Shown one piece after another: positions 1-11,830 of a stretch of 64,000 nt of DNA (position 1 is the first letter of the stretch; every line of letters starts with the position of its first letter). The stretch is taken from the NCBI GenBank assembly GCA_026419785.1, contig JAODTK010005198.1:170237-234236 (forward strand), written 5' to 3'. The notes under the pieces were generated by a model that was not told the origin of the DNA, made no database searches, and saw only the letters and a list, made by a program, of their open reading frames with translations. Source of the DNA: Sclerodactyla briareus. Its lineage: Eukaryota > Echinodermata > Holothuroidea > Dendrochirotida > Sclerodactylidae. A program made the position numbers and the translations under genes.

Positions 1-1962
1 ACAACAATATCACCAAAACACTCTAATATAGCTAGCTAACTATATAATGATTAGTTGACTTACAATGATGCATTGAAATTTGAGGGGTAGAATGAATAGG
101 GGCGTGCAACACCAGTGATATAGAACAAGCATCAACTGTAGAAAATGATGCGTTGTGAAATCAGTTCCATCGCCTGCCGAGTGCAGGCGAAAAGGTTTGA
201 ACCTGTAAGCCGATACTACCCTGTCTTCGGGCTCATACACATACAGAATGATGTGAATGACCAATAACTGCAGTACATTTGCATAGAGGCTTGTAACAGT
301 GCCAGGAGATTAATCCTGACCTCGGACAATGTTGGTTAATGGGAGGTTAGGATGGTAATCGAGAGGTGGACGGCACCCCATGATCTAGAAAGACCTAATC
401 CAGGACACCATACCTCAAGGACTGGGAAGGTTCTGTGAAAGCAGAACCATCTTCCCAACTGAAGTAGATTAAAATTAACAATGTTAAAAACAAGTGAATG
501 ATGATGATAATGATGACTTTTTTATCGTTCAGGTACGACCACTAGCACTTCGCCAGTGAGGGGTCAAGGAGTGGGGGGGGGGGGGGAGGGGGGGGGGGGG
601 GGGGGGGGGGGGGGAAGAGCGTAATGGAGAAGTGGTCTCCCTGTTGTCAGGGAGCCAAAAAACAGGAAATGGGAATAGCTCGGCAGGAGGAAAAATACTA
701 CTATTAGGCTATTCAATTGTCGGGCCTACTTTCTAGATGCTGTGGCGCCACCTAAATCGTGAGTACAGCGAACTTCATGATGTACCAACTACCATATCGG
801 CCTGCCAGGATAGTGCCGAGTGCACTGTCAGATCTCACGAATTGTGGATAAGACAGCATGTAGATGTGTATCTGATCCAACAACGACCACGTAATCACCG
901 GAAAATAGGGCAAGACAACGCAGTCATTATCTGGGTTATTCGATTACCTGGTGGAGCACGCCTTCATCGGATACCTGAATTGTTTTGGTCATAATTATGC
1001 GGAAGGATACGTACCACCGATATAACCAAGGGAAACTAACTCCAGGAACCTGCAAAGGGGTACTTACTCATAACTCACACCAAACGAGACTTTAAAATCT
1101 GTCGCAAGATTATCCGATTAAATATCATAAGTAGACCATCCACTGCTGGTTTGACCAGGACCGCAGAAATGTTCAGGTAAAAAGTAGCAATCGAGAGAAT
1201 ACTTGTACGTAACTTCATATAGACAGTGATTAGATAGGGGTGTGCCAAACTGATTTTGGGAATTTGCTTGGAAACCATAGTTGCCAAATTTAATTTGTTA
1301 TTCAAGTTGGTGTGATTTGAATGAAGTCCCCCTGTCACCATCGCAGTGGTATCGGCTCTTCATAGCTGATACGGCCTAAAAGAAATTTGCACTAACAATA
1401 GGTCTACGGGCATAATTATCTCCCCTTTAGGAAGCTATCTTACAAGTATCAAGGGCTAATAGGGCCCACAGAGCCGTTCCCTAACTCCGGCCCCGCAGTC
1501 TGCCACTGGCCTGTTGCACACAGTTTTGGTAGATTTATATAGAGGAGGCCGGACAGAGGGAGGGAAGAGCGTGGACTGTGTACAAGACCTCCGGTTACTC
1601 GTAAAAAAGCCGACCCGTTCTTTCATGCTGCACAGATCCCCCCCCCCCCCCCTCCCCAGCCTACTAGTCACCTTCAGGCAAAAATTGGATCTGTCACAGG
1701 AACCTCTGATTGATGGTCGCAATTCTTGATAAAATCTTTCTTTTAATTCTGTGAATAGTGGGTGAAGAGGAATATCATTTGGGTGAGTATGAGCCACAAT
1801 ATGATGGAAACATCCTTCCCAAGAATGATGACATCTATTTAGTAAGGAGCCAATAATACCTAACAAGCAGGACTCCTTGACATTGCAAATGTAAAGCTAC
1901 AGAAATGGTAGCCCCCCCCCCCCCTCCAAATAAAAATGTGGTTTGTAGCCTCACATTGACAC
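1..1962. other. Gene-poor stretch with G homopolymer
   Basis: No convincing gene is visible. An almost pure G tract runs from 573 to 614 and a C tract lies near 1,638-1,651. A 136-codon minus-strand frame (1,456-1,866) is open but spans the C tract, has no recognisable motif, and is not called as a gene. A second C tract sits at 1,907-1,924. Confidence 0.5.
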
Positions 1963-2256
1963 CTTCAATGCTAACGCCAGTAACTCTTATCCCGTCGCCC
2001 CGTGCCGACGCATTTCAAAGACTTTCCGTGGAGTTCCCTCCCCGGGTTTCCAATGACCAGAGAGGATGTGGTATCCTTGAGAAGCCTGTTTGTGGAGTTG
2101 TATCCACCTCATTGGTACTCTCAGATGAGGGAACGTCCAGCGGTTGGTCGTCCAGCACCAATCGATCTCCACTGCTGGCTTTGTGGCGGGGACCATGCAG
2201 CTGATGCTGAACTTTGACCCCTTGTGAGCAAGACTCCTCCCCTTCCGTGTAGTAGG
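1963..2256 (-). CDS. C2-type Ig domain exon, frameshifted
   Basis: On the minus strand an AG acceptor precedes base 2,256 and a possible, non-consensus GT donor follows base 1,963. The exon is 294 bp, a multiple of three, as expected for a phase 1-1 Ig exon. One frame reads GSKFSISCMVPATKPAVEID followed by W, which gives the B-strand Cys and C-strand Trp 13 residues apart, as in Ig domains. A second frame then reads TSSLVIGNPGRELHGKSLKC, the E and F strands with the second Cys. At least one frame change lies near 2,100, and another is possible near 2,235. Family knowledge: such domains form the ectodomains of cell-adhesion and immune receptors. The exon lies downstream of two other minus-strand Ig-like exons (8.5 and 9.6 kb) and could belong to the same gene. 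The gene name is unknown. Confidence 0.55.
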
Positions 2257-2296
2257 CTATCAGAGACTTCTTGAGTAGCAGTTCAATGGGTGCAAC

Positions 2297-2515
2297 TTAA
2301 AACAAGGAGACGGGGAAGGTGAGAATGTAGTCTGGGGACTCAATATAAACTTCATTTTCATCAACAAAGATAACTGCCCCTAACTCACGTAAAAAATCTG
2401 GAATATTTGAATCCCAAAATTTTAGTTGACTGGGGACCTGGATTAGCTTAGCCTGTGGAGCTCTGGATTTAACAGCATTAATCACAAGTTTGAACTCTTC
2501 AAACAACTGAAGGAC
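2297..2515 (-). CDS. Possible SGNH-hydrolase-like fragment
   Basis: A minus-strand open frame reads FKLVINAVKSRAPQAKLI, then FWDSNIPDFLRELGAVIFVD. The pattern of a helix ending in Pro-x-Ala, a hydrophobic beta strand, a helix with N-L-like spacing, and a final hydrophobic strand with Asp resembles the middle of SGNH/GDSL esterase domains. Such domains occur in some CR1/L2-type retrotransposon proteins and in free-standing enzymes. No catalytic Ser block or C-terminal DxxH is present, so at best this is a fragment. It lies just upstream, in the minus sense, of the Ig exon at 2.0-2.25 kb and would then be intronic. The resemblance comes from memory of the family pattern and is weak. Confidence 0.28.
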   Translation of the reverse strand, partial: VLQLFEEFKLVINAVKSRAPQAKLIQVPSQLKFWDSNIPDFLRELGAVIFVDENEVYIESPDYILTFPVSLF

Positions 2516-2781
2516 CCCCACTGTGGAGTCCCCTGAGGGACACGATGAAGTGATGATCTGGAATGGGGTTTTCCAGAGACTGCATTATGGGGCCCAACAA
2601 CACACAATGAAGTTACAGAATGAAATTGAATCAAGAATCTGACTCCTGCACAAGGTATGCAGGGTGTTGAAACAGTAGTCAGTGACAATGCTGAATATTC
2701 ATAGAAAACCTCAAAAAAAAAACAATACACATTATGAAGCGAGATTTCAACAACCAACTCAGTGGAAAGATGATATTGTAG

Positions 2782-3075
2782 CAGTAGCGTAAGCAGAGAT
2801 TTGTCTCGTGGGGAGGCCGGGAGAGGACGGGGTGAGGTTGGAACCCAAAAGGAAGTGCCCCCTCAAAATGGCCTCATCCCTCCCTATTGGCAAATCAATC
2901 AATTTAATGGTTCCCTATACCATGCTGCTCTGCTGGCCATTTTTGCAAATCACAGCGGCAAAACTTCCTGACTGCAAAAACTCAGTTTTTGTGGGTAAAA
3001 ATTATTGATTCACTTGGGTCCTATGGTGGGCGTCGACCCCCAAACCCCCCCCCCCTCCCTATGCATACACCACTG
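2782..3075 (+). mobile_element. CAGTGGCG-ended dispersed element, copy 1
   Basis: The element runs from CAGTAGCGTAAGCAG to TATGCATACACCACTG, whose reverse complement starts CAGTGGTGTA, so the ends are imperfect inverted repeats. The interior contains GGAAGTGCCC, CCTCCCTATTGGC and GACTGCAAAAACTCAGTTTT. These phrases recur near 4.3, 24.9 and, inverted, 30.5 kb. It has no coding capacity and is best read as a non-autonomous DNA-transposon-like family. Confidence 0.55.
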
Positions 3076-4280
3076 TATTGTGGCAATTTACCAGTGGTAC
3101 ATAGAAGCAAGAGAATGAGCGGGTCTACTTTTAGGCTTCCTGTATGACTGTGATGCATCACGTTTATGAGAATCTCTCTTCGCACAAAAACTAAAATGAG
3201 GCAGGCATGCTTCTTATAATTCCATCTTGCTTTGACATCCAGAGTCTATCCTACTATCCCAATAATCCCATGCCCTATTCACTTTTGTTTCTTCAGTTAG
3301 AAGGGGTTGAAGAAACCTCTGAACACATCACTCAGAGTCAGGACAAAAGTGGTGAATTCCTTACCATCACGTTCCACAGAGCAAATCATAAGCCATCAAG
3401 GACCAAATTCTATAACAAAATCTCGTAAGGAGCGGGATAAAACCTGGGGTGACACGAAGCGAAGCCTCCTTCCGGCAATAACATGACATTAGGAATATCT
3501 TGCATGAAGCTCGGTCAGGCAAACAACATGCTATGGTTAGTACATGCCCCCCCTCCCTTTCCCCAAGAATGTATAGTCTGCGAGTTCTCCTCGACAGAAA
3601 CGCGTCCATGCCTGACGCAGATCGATCGTCATCCACGGGTCCCTCAGACCCTGGGGTGACCCAGAACTCATTATTGAGATTACCATAAAGTCCCTCCAAC
3701 ACGCCACACAACTCTCACTCTCATGAAGGTATTAGTCAAGCATTGACCCTGACATTGTTTTACACAATCCTAACCAAAAAATCACTCCCTCCCAAGAACT
3801 AATTTTACTTGGCCTGTTCCGAGTCCATGATCACCTCATCCTCAAAACAATGAAAGAGATCACTTTCAGAGGCCCTACCTTGTGAAAAACACTGATGCAG
3901 GGAAGAGATTTTTTTCAGACAGTGCAACCATGTTTAAAGGCCAATGGTCATATATGACTAGCCTTTTGGTGCTTTCTGTCTAATACATTATGGCAACCAA
4001 ACCCTCAGCCCTGATATTCCGTTGGTCCGAGTGGGGAGATTAGGCACAATCAGCTATCACAAAATTGCCTGGGGATCCCCGATGATACAGTCACTGTGAG
4101 GGTATGTAACTTTTAAAACCCTGCAACAAACTAATAAATGGATCCGAATGAAAACTTTGTTCAAACGAAGATATTTAAGAATAATCTCAACAATTCCGAG
4201 TGAATACCCACTTTGGTATTTCTGTTATCAAGGCGCAAAAGTGTAGCCATTCACTGTGTATAGTCCTTAAGGACGCCTTT
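3076..4280. other. No gene recognised
   Basis: Unique-looking DNA. A 114-codon minus-strand frame (3,367-3,711) is open but has no recognisable motif and no clear splice sites. Confidence 0.4.
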
Positions 4281-4289
4281 GTCCTCAAA

Positions 4290-4550
4290 GGGGGGGGGGG
4301 GGGGGGGGGGGGGTTTTGAGGTTGGAGCCCATAGAAAGTGCCCTCATTAATGGCCTCGGTCGCCCTCCCTATTGGCACATATGTAGTACAATTTAATGGG
4401 GCCCCATGCACAGCTCTGCTGCAATATTTGCTGAACAACAGCTGCAAAACCTGTAATGAACTGCAAAAATCAGTTTTTTTGTGGGTTAAGATTTATTGAT
4501 CAATTTGGGGGTCATGGGGGCGTCTGACCCCCACTCTCACATGACCACTG
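4290..4550 (+). mobile_element. CAGTGGCG-ended dispersed element, copy 2
   Basis: The interior matches copy 1 in order (GAAAGTGCCC, CCTCCCTATTGGCAC, AACTGCAAAAATCAGTTTTT) and the right end is ATGACCACTG. The left part is replaced by a G homopolymer of about 24 bases at 4,290-4,313, and the left terminus is not clear. Confidence 0.5.
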
Positions 4551-7500
4551 GAGAAATAATAAGATCACCCACAGAACAGTCCTCCCACACAATAGAGTGA
4601 CCACAAATTCAATGCAAGCTCATCTGGTGGTTACCATGTTTATCCAAACAGAAAGTGGGATATTTTTAAAGATGGCACCAAACTAGAGTTTACAAACCAC
4701 CCCTACTACGAGATATTTCAGGAAATTGGTCGCATTCACTAGTCATATATAGTTAAATTAAAGTTTCAAAACCTAACTGGTTTTTTGTCAATTTTGGCAT
4801 GAAAAATGGGACATCAATGATAGCTTCAGGCAGATGGGTAACCCTAGTTGAAACGTGGAAACATCTGACCAGTAAAAAAGTATGACGATTTTGACGTACA
4901 GTACTCTGCCAATTGCAATGGTATTTTTCCTAGTACTGGTGCAATCACAAGCCGGCTACAACGACACGTACAAATAACTTTTCCGGAACCTGTTGAATTT
5001 GTCAGATGTGTTATAAAATCAGATAAATCGGATATTTAATTTTTCCTACTTTGTGAAAAAGCCATCGTATTCCATTTATGGGAAAATTAAACTTGTTCAA
5101 GTCCATCGGGCCCATCACCCTTGCAGAATGACCACATGTAGGTGTATTGTTACTGGTTATAATAATCGTAGAAATCCTTCATTTGGATGCCTCTTACGAC
5201 AGTCAGGCCAAAGGCATTCCGTTGTTATGTTACACCAACACACGACCCACTATGAATGAATAATATCAATTTGGGGCCTGAACTTGAAATCCTTTCCCCA
5301 GTTTTAGATTGACACACACACGCAACAATCACATATTCAGCCCACACTTTGTGCCTGCACAGAAATCTCAGAATGACTCATGGACGATTGAATTAGCCCG
5401 CCCCTTTTCTCCGATCGGATGATGTTCACCGTTTTTTGCCGAGGATAGGTGCAGTTAATTTGTTACATCTATAGGCTATATCTGTGGTGCAACATTTATG
5501 TGTGAATAGACTCAGCTAACTAAGCCACCGAGGCACTCACTGCCGGGTCAGTATATTCATCTATCCATCAATGAAGCTTGTACAGTACTCCGGCGGCGGC
5601 AAGGGTGGCGGAGACGACGGGTGGGCAGCCCTGCCCCCCGCCCCCCCGCCCCCCCCCCCCCCGTCGGGAATTTCCTTCCCATCTCGTCGTGAGCCGAGTG
5701 GGGTACGCTGAAATGTACACACCCCGACGAGGGTTCTTTGCCCGCCCCCGATAACTTCTTTATATATGAAATTCCTTATGAAGCTGACAATTTTCGCTGC
5801 ATCTCAATATCTTTCTATAGTATTGCCAAGTTTCCCGCTCAGTTTAGGATCCGCGTAATCATCCTCCTACCGACTATACAATCTTGGAATCTATAATAGG
5901 ATACACAAGCCTATGGATATCTTCGAAACTTTCCCTGCAAGGGATTAAGGTTCACAATTCTTTTGGGGAGGATCTCGTTCTGTCTGCCGTCTACCCTCTG
6001 TTTTTGCCTCTGTGTAGAGTGGCTTTCACGACGCAGTGTCCACCAGGTATTTCTGTGCATTTTCGGGAATTCCTTCCCATTCTCTAACAAATGGCAACCT
6101 GATGAGTGGGAACTATTGAAGTGAACCATTGCCGCCCTCCACAATGTGTATTTCATTTTTCTCGTTTCGTTTTTTTTTTCTTCAGAACAATGTTTCACAA
6201 AATAAAACCATAAAAATCAGGTTTTGACCAGGGGGTAGGGTGAGCCTCGTCGGGAACTCAACTTGGACCCCCCGTTCTGGAAATCCTGGCGCCAACCCGG
6301 CAGGTCGTACTCAAAGTGCAGGAGACTCACAAACACAAAAAGGCTTTGTGAAGCACGTGTGCATGTGGCTGGGAAAAGAAAAGGGACTGTGGAGGTACTG
6401 TGTTTGCCGTCAGTGGCCTCGGATGATCACACCACGAAGATTTAAAAAAATCAGCGGAAACATACTTCTGACAAAAGTTTAAACTACAACAATCGAGAAA
6501 TTAACTAAAAAAAGATCAGTCTTCTCTCCACATTAGTGTAAACTTTAGGGTTCAAAGGGTTTACTGACTGATAAGGATTCTGGCCACACTCCAGGAATGT
6601 CAAGCACTTTCCTCCACTTCAATAAAGCGCTACCCAGGGAGAAAAAAAATTGCACAAACAATAAAAGTGTTATACCCTACATGGGGTTGGGAAGACTGAT
6701 TGACAACACAACAATGTTGATTACCTCCCGCTAGTGTAAACATATAAAGGTAATGCCCCAGAATATTCACTAGCCAAGTGCACACCACAAGCTTTTTCCC
6801 AATTTATTTCCAAACGGATAGGGGATCTCGAGCGAGGGGAGGGGGCAGAAGCGAGGTGATAAGGGGCCCCCCACGGGGCAGACTGACAAACCGCCCTCTG
6901 CCGTGGAAGATTACTAGGGTAGGTTGAGCTGAGTATCAGTGAACATTCTGACACGTTGAAATAAATAGTGACTGGCCTGGTGATTAATAATCCTAGAGAG
7001 GACTGTGTACGATATAACCGATATCAGCTGGGTGGAATTATAGACCAGTGGCAATCACATCGGAGCAGTAAACCCCCTGAACCGAGAAAAAAGTACAAAC
7101 GTGTGGGTTGTTAACACGCCTAGCTACTAGAAAAGAACTATATGCAGGAGCCATTTCTCGAAAATTAGAAGGGCGCTATTCCTCTTTGGCACATACCCCG
7201 GTCGACCATTACACACAACATGTCGGTCTGCAGAGGTTCATTTGACGAAATCCCAAATCTGTGAGCCTTCCCAATGTAATTCACCATGGCATTAGCATAC
7301 GAGTGACGATGAACTGACAGTTAGCTGACGAGTGACGATCACTGACAGTGCATTGAAAACATGAGAATTATTTTCACTAGGTTGCCAATCAACCATGCAT
7401 CAGTGAATGTTGTTATACTTGCCCCCATGCCCATAGGCCCCTCCAGATAGTGAGTGAATATGCCCGAACAGCAAAGATATTTGATTGAAATGAACTCAAG

Positions 7501-8190
7501 GACTACAAAATGAAAAGGCTGATGACTAGGGGGCGGGATGACATCAAATGCCTGTTTCAACAGGCTATCACATCCTAGAGGGTTTCAGATGTACCCTCAC
7601 TGTCTGGACTAGGCGTTGTAGATTGTGCTGAAAAAGTGAGCGGTTTTTGTTACGCTCCATGAAATTGTGAATTAGTAGGTAAAAAAACAAGAACACAACC
7701 ACCGGGTGTGTGTGATTCCATGTTCAAAGTAGATTTGCTGTATGGAAAAGCCATGGTAACAGTGGCTAGGAGCTGGACCGGGAGATTGAATAGGGCCATG
7801 AGGTCGCATTTAAACTTTCTCATGAATAGGGGTAACAATTATTTTATTGTTCAAATTTGTCAAATTAGTTTCAGCGCTCACGGGGTTAATCAAACATTTT
7901 ATAGTTTTCTTTCAGATGGACCGCCAACCCTCATTTGGTTTGTGTGTGAGGAATAATTTTATCAATAACGTACAGTGGAACTGCACTTTGACTCGGAGAA
8001 GAAAGAGGAGACCTCCCGTTCATGGCACTGTATGAAATCAATGTGGGATACCAAAGAAATAGGTTTATACTGACCACCACTAATGGCAAAATATGACATA
8101 GATGAAATTTACGTTCAAATTACTGATTATGAGCCAAAGGGGGGTAACCACATACCACACAACAAATAGTTTTCTATTCAGCAATTTTTT
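4551..8190. other. No gene recognised
   Basis: No coding region, RNA gene or clear repeat was found. A C-rich stretch runs through 5,631-5,662. All open frames are short and lack motifs. Confidence 0.4.
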
Positions 8191-8260
8191 TTTGACGCAA
8201 GAAAAAATTGAAATTCAACCGTCAATCATCCAGAGTGAAGCGCGGACCTCAAGGGGGAGT

Positions 8261-8574
8261 TCAAGGGCCATCGTGGTCCACTGACATCCAACATCCGTTA
8301 GATAGAGGGAAGTCCGTGAAGTTCATCCGGCTAGTGGTCTGCTCCAAGTCTGGTGCAGTTGGCGTTTCGACCACAGCGGTGACCGAGGACGTCTCCACGG
8401 CATTGCCCTCCGCACGCCACACCAGCTCTGTGGCGGGGACGGGGGGTCCCGGTGGAATGGGAAGTGGGTGAGAAGGTGATAAGGGTCGGGCTGGCCGGTG
8501 GCAGGCCTTCAGCACCCCTCATTGGGTACCTCCGAGTTGGTTTGGAGTAACGCTCCCAATCTCATCTGGAGGGA
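8261..8574 (-). CDS. Second Ig-like domain exon, disrupted
   Basis: A T-rich tract ending in CCACAG gives a minus-strand acceptor, so the exon begins at 8,574 in phase 1 with PPDEIGSVTPNQLGG. A TGA follows a few codons later, then the same frame stays open for 84 codons. It contains PVPATELVWRAEGNAV (C strand with Trp), QTTSRMNFTDFPL (E strand) and VDHDGP (F-G region), ending with TGA at 8,261. The phrase VPAT before a Trp also occurs in the C2 exon at 2.0 kb. The B-strand Cys is not in an ideal place and the F-strand Cys is missing, so the assignment is tentative. The exon lies about 860 bp downstream, in the minus sense, of the V-like exon and has a matching phase-1 acceptor. This suggests a V-C2 receptor ectodomain. 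Confidence 0.4.
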
Positions 8575-8764
8575 CTGTGGCCGAAAGAAAAAAAAACATA
8601 TCCAATAATTAGTGCTCCACAAAATATTTTAACATCTGCTTCTTATATCTCTCTTCCAAGTTGAAGCTGCTCGAAAAAAAGGCCTCCACAGATATTACAC
8701 CTGATCATTAGTGACACTTGTCGCCAACCATCCTATACCAGAACTAGCTTTTGCTTGTTCTTCT

Positions 8765-8945
8765 GAATAGCAACCAAGTCAGGTTACGTCGTCAACGTCA
8801 TTGTGTAGTGGGGGAATTCCAAATCCCTTCACAAGTGACCTCACAAGGTCCCCATCCCTCCACACATGGGTCACGTGGACATGCCAACATTTCAGGAAAT
8901 ATGCTCTGTCCAACAGCAATGCACGAAAAGTGCTCCGCCTACATG
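8765..8945 (-). repeat. Diverged SINE-like copy
   Basis: Contains, in inverted orientation, the series CTTCACAAGTGACCTCACAAGG, CACGTGGACATGCC and GCTCTGTCCA. These match the order of blocks in the clearer copies at 26.4, 37.7 and 39.7 kb. Confidence 0.35.
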
Positions 8946-9431
8946 GGGTGTCAAACTCCTCAATCATTGTTTTCCGCATTCCTCCAACTCTTCTGAATGA
9001 GCTCATCCATCTCCCTAATGGTAACCTCAGTAATCATTTACGGACGTCCCGATGTGAGACCCCTCGAGCCTAACTCCCATTCGTCTCTTACCAAACCCTG
9101 GAACGCTCCTATCCTTCTTCTCGTTCAGCCCCCATTTCTTTGGAATGCACACTACTCACATTGCGAAATTTGATAGTCAATCTACAAAAAACCTCAAAAA
9201 CAACTTAAAATATTCCCTCTAACGATGGTAGCATACAAGGGCTCAAGATTTGTAACAACATAACTTTCACATCGCGTGATTACATGGTGTGTTTTTTTGG
9301 TTTTCTAATATTTTTTCTCAGCGCATATGGGACGTGTCTTTACTGTGCTTTGCGCGTATACAATAACGGTTTTTATTGTCATGATTTAGTTATATCGCTG
9401 AAATCATTGTTTGGGTACTGTACCCACTCAC

Positions 9432-9777
9432 CTAGTACCATCCATTTGAACTTTAGCTGGGGACGTTGACGCACCAAATAACTCGCCCTTTGTAGGAGCC
9501 GATGCGTCGTCCAGCGTGACGTCGGCGATCGTCCCACGCTCCGTGCTGTGGACTTCTGGGGGCCCTCCTTGTAGGTCATAGTGTAGCGGCCATCGTCATC
9601 GCGGGCAGTGTAGTGGGGAGGTGTCCGCTCCTTGAATCTGTAGCGGGCGATCTGGATGTCCTCCTCGCCCACCTCACGCTCCCACTGGCCACGAGGTACG
9701 GCCGTAAGAGCTGAAGGAACAGACCGCTCGTCCCTCGACCCCTGGAGCGTCTGTTGGCTGAGACACTGACGAAGATC
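9432..9777 (-). CDS. V-set-like Ig domain exon, frameshifted
   Basis: Strong splice sites bound this exon on the minus strand: TTTCCTCCTGGCAG before base 9,777 and GTGAGT from 9,431. The length of 346 bp is one base off a multiple of three and typical of a V exon. Three frames are used in turn. The first reads VEGRAVCSFSSYG (B-strand Cys). The second reads QWEREVGEEDIQIARYRF and DDDGRYTMTYKEG (C, C' and D-E strands). The third reads RGTIADVTLDDA (E-F turn with the Asp-Asp-Ala motif). Near the end a further frame reads GSYKGRV, where a Tyr-x-Cys would be expected. Family knowledge: this layout marks receptor-type variable domains. Two or more indels or mutations disrupt it. Confidence 0.5.
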
Positions 9778-9799
9778 CTGCCAGGAGGAAACATGAACA

Positions 9800-11830
9800 T
9801 TCATTCACATCGATCGCTATGAATAATTGGTTCTTTGCAAACAGTTTCATCAAGTTTGCAAATAACACAGAATAATAATAAATGAAGGACATGATGGGAG
9901 CCGCCCAATGCCAGCTTCTTTGAGGTTATATATTTTTAACCCCCTGGCCCAGCCATAAACACATCAGTTTCTGTAACATTGACTCCTGTGAAATTTTTCC
10001 CCCATCGTTTTTTTTTCATCATATACCATATATGCTATCCAGGGACTGATAAATCCAGGACAACCTAACCAAGCGTGACGTAAAAATTCCAGTTCACTTC
10101 CCCACTCATCCCCCTTAGGCCTCACGTCTTGGAGGAAACCGTAACATGATTGTGCCCGTCCTTTGGGTAGCTGCTGCGTCAAATACATATATATATCTGT
10201 ATGTCCATACTTAGGGAGGGTCTCACCAAGAATGTAAATTGGGGAGAAATCAAATCTACAAATACCCAACAATGTCTAAGTGTTTCCTACAACCCGGAAG
10301 AGTTTTATATATTATTTAGGTTTAAATTCATACACACTAACAAATTGCACAAGAAAGAAAATGGTGAATCAAAAATGACAAAAATCGTAGGGCATGTCAC
10401 CAAAATTCTGGCACAAAAGAATTCTCAATAAAAATCTCACAATTTAGGCCCTCTGAAAGAACACATTTCGTCTAAAAATGGCCATCTACCCGTGCACGAA
10501 CCCTCGTGGTAAGGCTCATATTCTGCAAAATAACAAGTTTGAACAATGGCGTGGACCAATTAGTTCATCTAAGCAATTGATTGGATGCAATCTACTATGA
10601 GCCATAGGAACTCCAATTGGAAAGCATACAGTAACAAACTTGCACGAAGGAGCCCTTCACAAAAACCACATGCTGAAATGTTTATCTTCTTCTAACAATC
10701 ATTGGCCAACCTGTCCCGTACAGTATTAATCATCCTGCAGGCTAGATGTAACAACATCAGCTCAATAAGAGTATAATGAGTTTCCACTCTCACCAAACGT
10801 GACTTGATCCTACATTAAAATGTACTTTCCCGGGAAATTAATAACCACGCCAAAACACAAATTTTTATTCTTTTTATAAAAGTGCTATAACTGCCAATCC
10901 TACATGTAAATGTATATAATCCATTCCATAGAGTACATAATTTTCAAAGTGAGTGTGCAGAATAATTGGACCGCATTGAAGTGCTCTTCTTTATGATAAT
11001 ATATCATATTTGTGTGACTTTCTGGCTCTGAAATTACCCACCCCAATCGTGAATTTCATATTCACTTTTTATGTATAATTGCCCATGAATATTCAGTAAT
11101 TGGCAACCCTGAAAAGAGGGGGCCCTTCCCAACACTTCGAAAAGGGCAAATCATACTCTTTATACTCCGTTTTCAATGAGGTCCTATGAGCAGTATCACC
11201 CTTTTGAAGATCATTGCGCCGTAAATGTATTCAAAATGCGCCCTTGCAGATGATACGTCCCTTTGGAATAAAAAAAACAAAAATAATTCTAACCTTGCAA
11301 TGGGGCTTTGACCTGGCACAAGAGATTATATAGCCTACATACATGAAAACTGAGAAACGCATGCTTTATAATCGGCAATAAAATATAGATTCTGACCATT
11401 AATTCTTGCAATAGGTCAACAAAGAGATGAGAAAATAGAAAACTACACCATACTGAATTTGATACCATAAGAAGAACAGGCTGTGAGACGAGGATCTTTT
11501 CTCTCTGCTTTGATCAGAACAAAGTGCCATGCGGCAACAGTAGCCGTCATCCGTGTCCTGTTAGTATCGTTAGGCCTACTGGCATTTTTCGCATCATGAA
11601 TAAATTTGATGAATGATTGAAATGTTTAGATGATACATGTACATTTTATAACAAATGAGCAAAGTTGATGTAGTTGGGCTAGTTCCAATGTGACTTCCGG
11701 GTATTATTTATAACCCCCATCAACACTTGCAACAACACTGCAGAAAAAGATACATTTTTGCATGATTTTATATATGGACCCTAAGTCCACGTGGACTGCC
11801 AAAAAATTTAAACACTGTCCCCAAATAGCC
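9800..11830. other. No gene recognised
   Basis: AT-rich DNA without a recognisable exon or repeat. It could be the intron upstream of the V-like exon at 9.4-9.8 kb. No signal-peptide exon was found. Confidence 0.35.

Noticed and set aside
1456..1866. 136-codon minus-strand open frame
   Set aside because: No recognisable domain, crosses a C tract, and has overlapping open frames on the other strand. Not distinguishable from chance.
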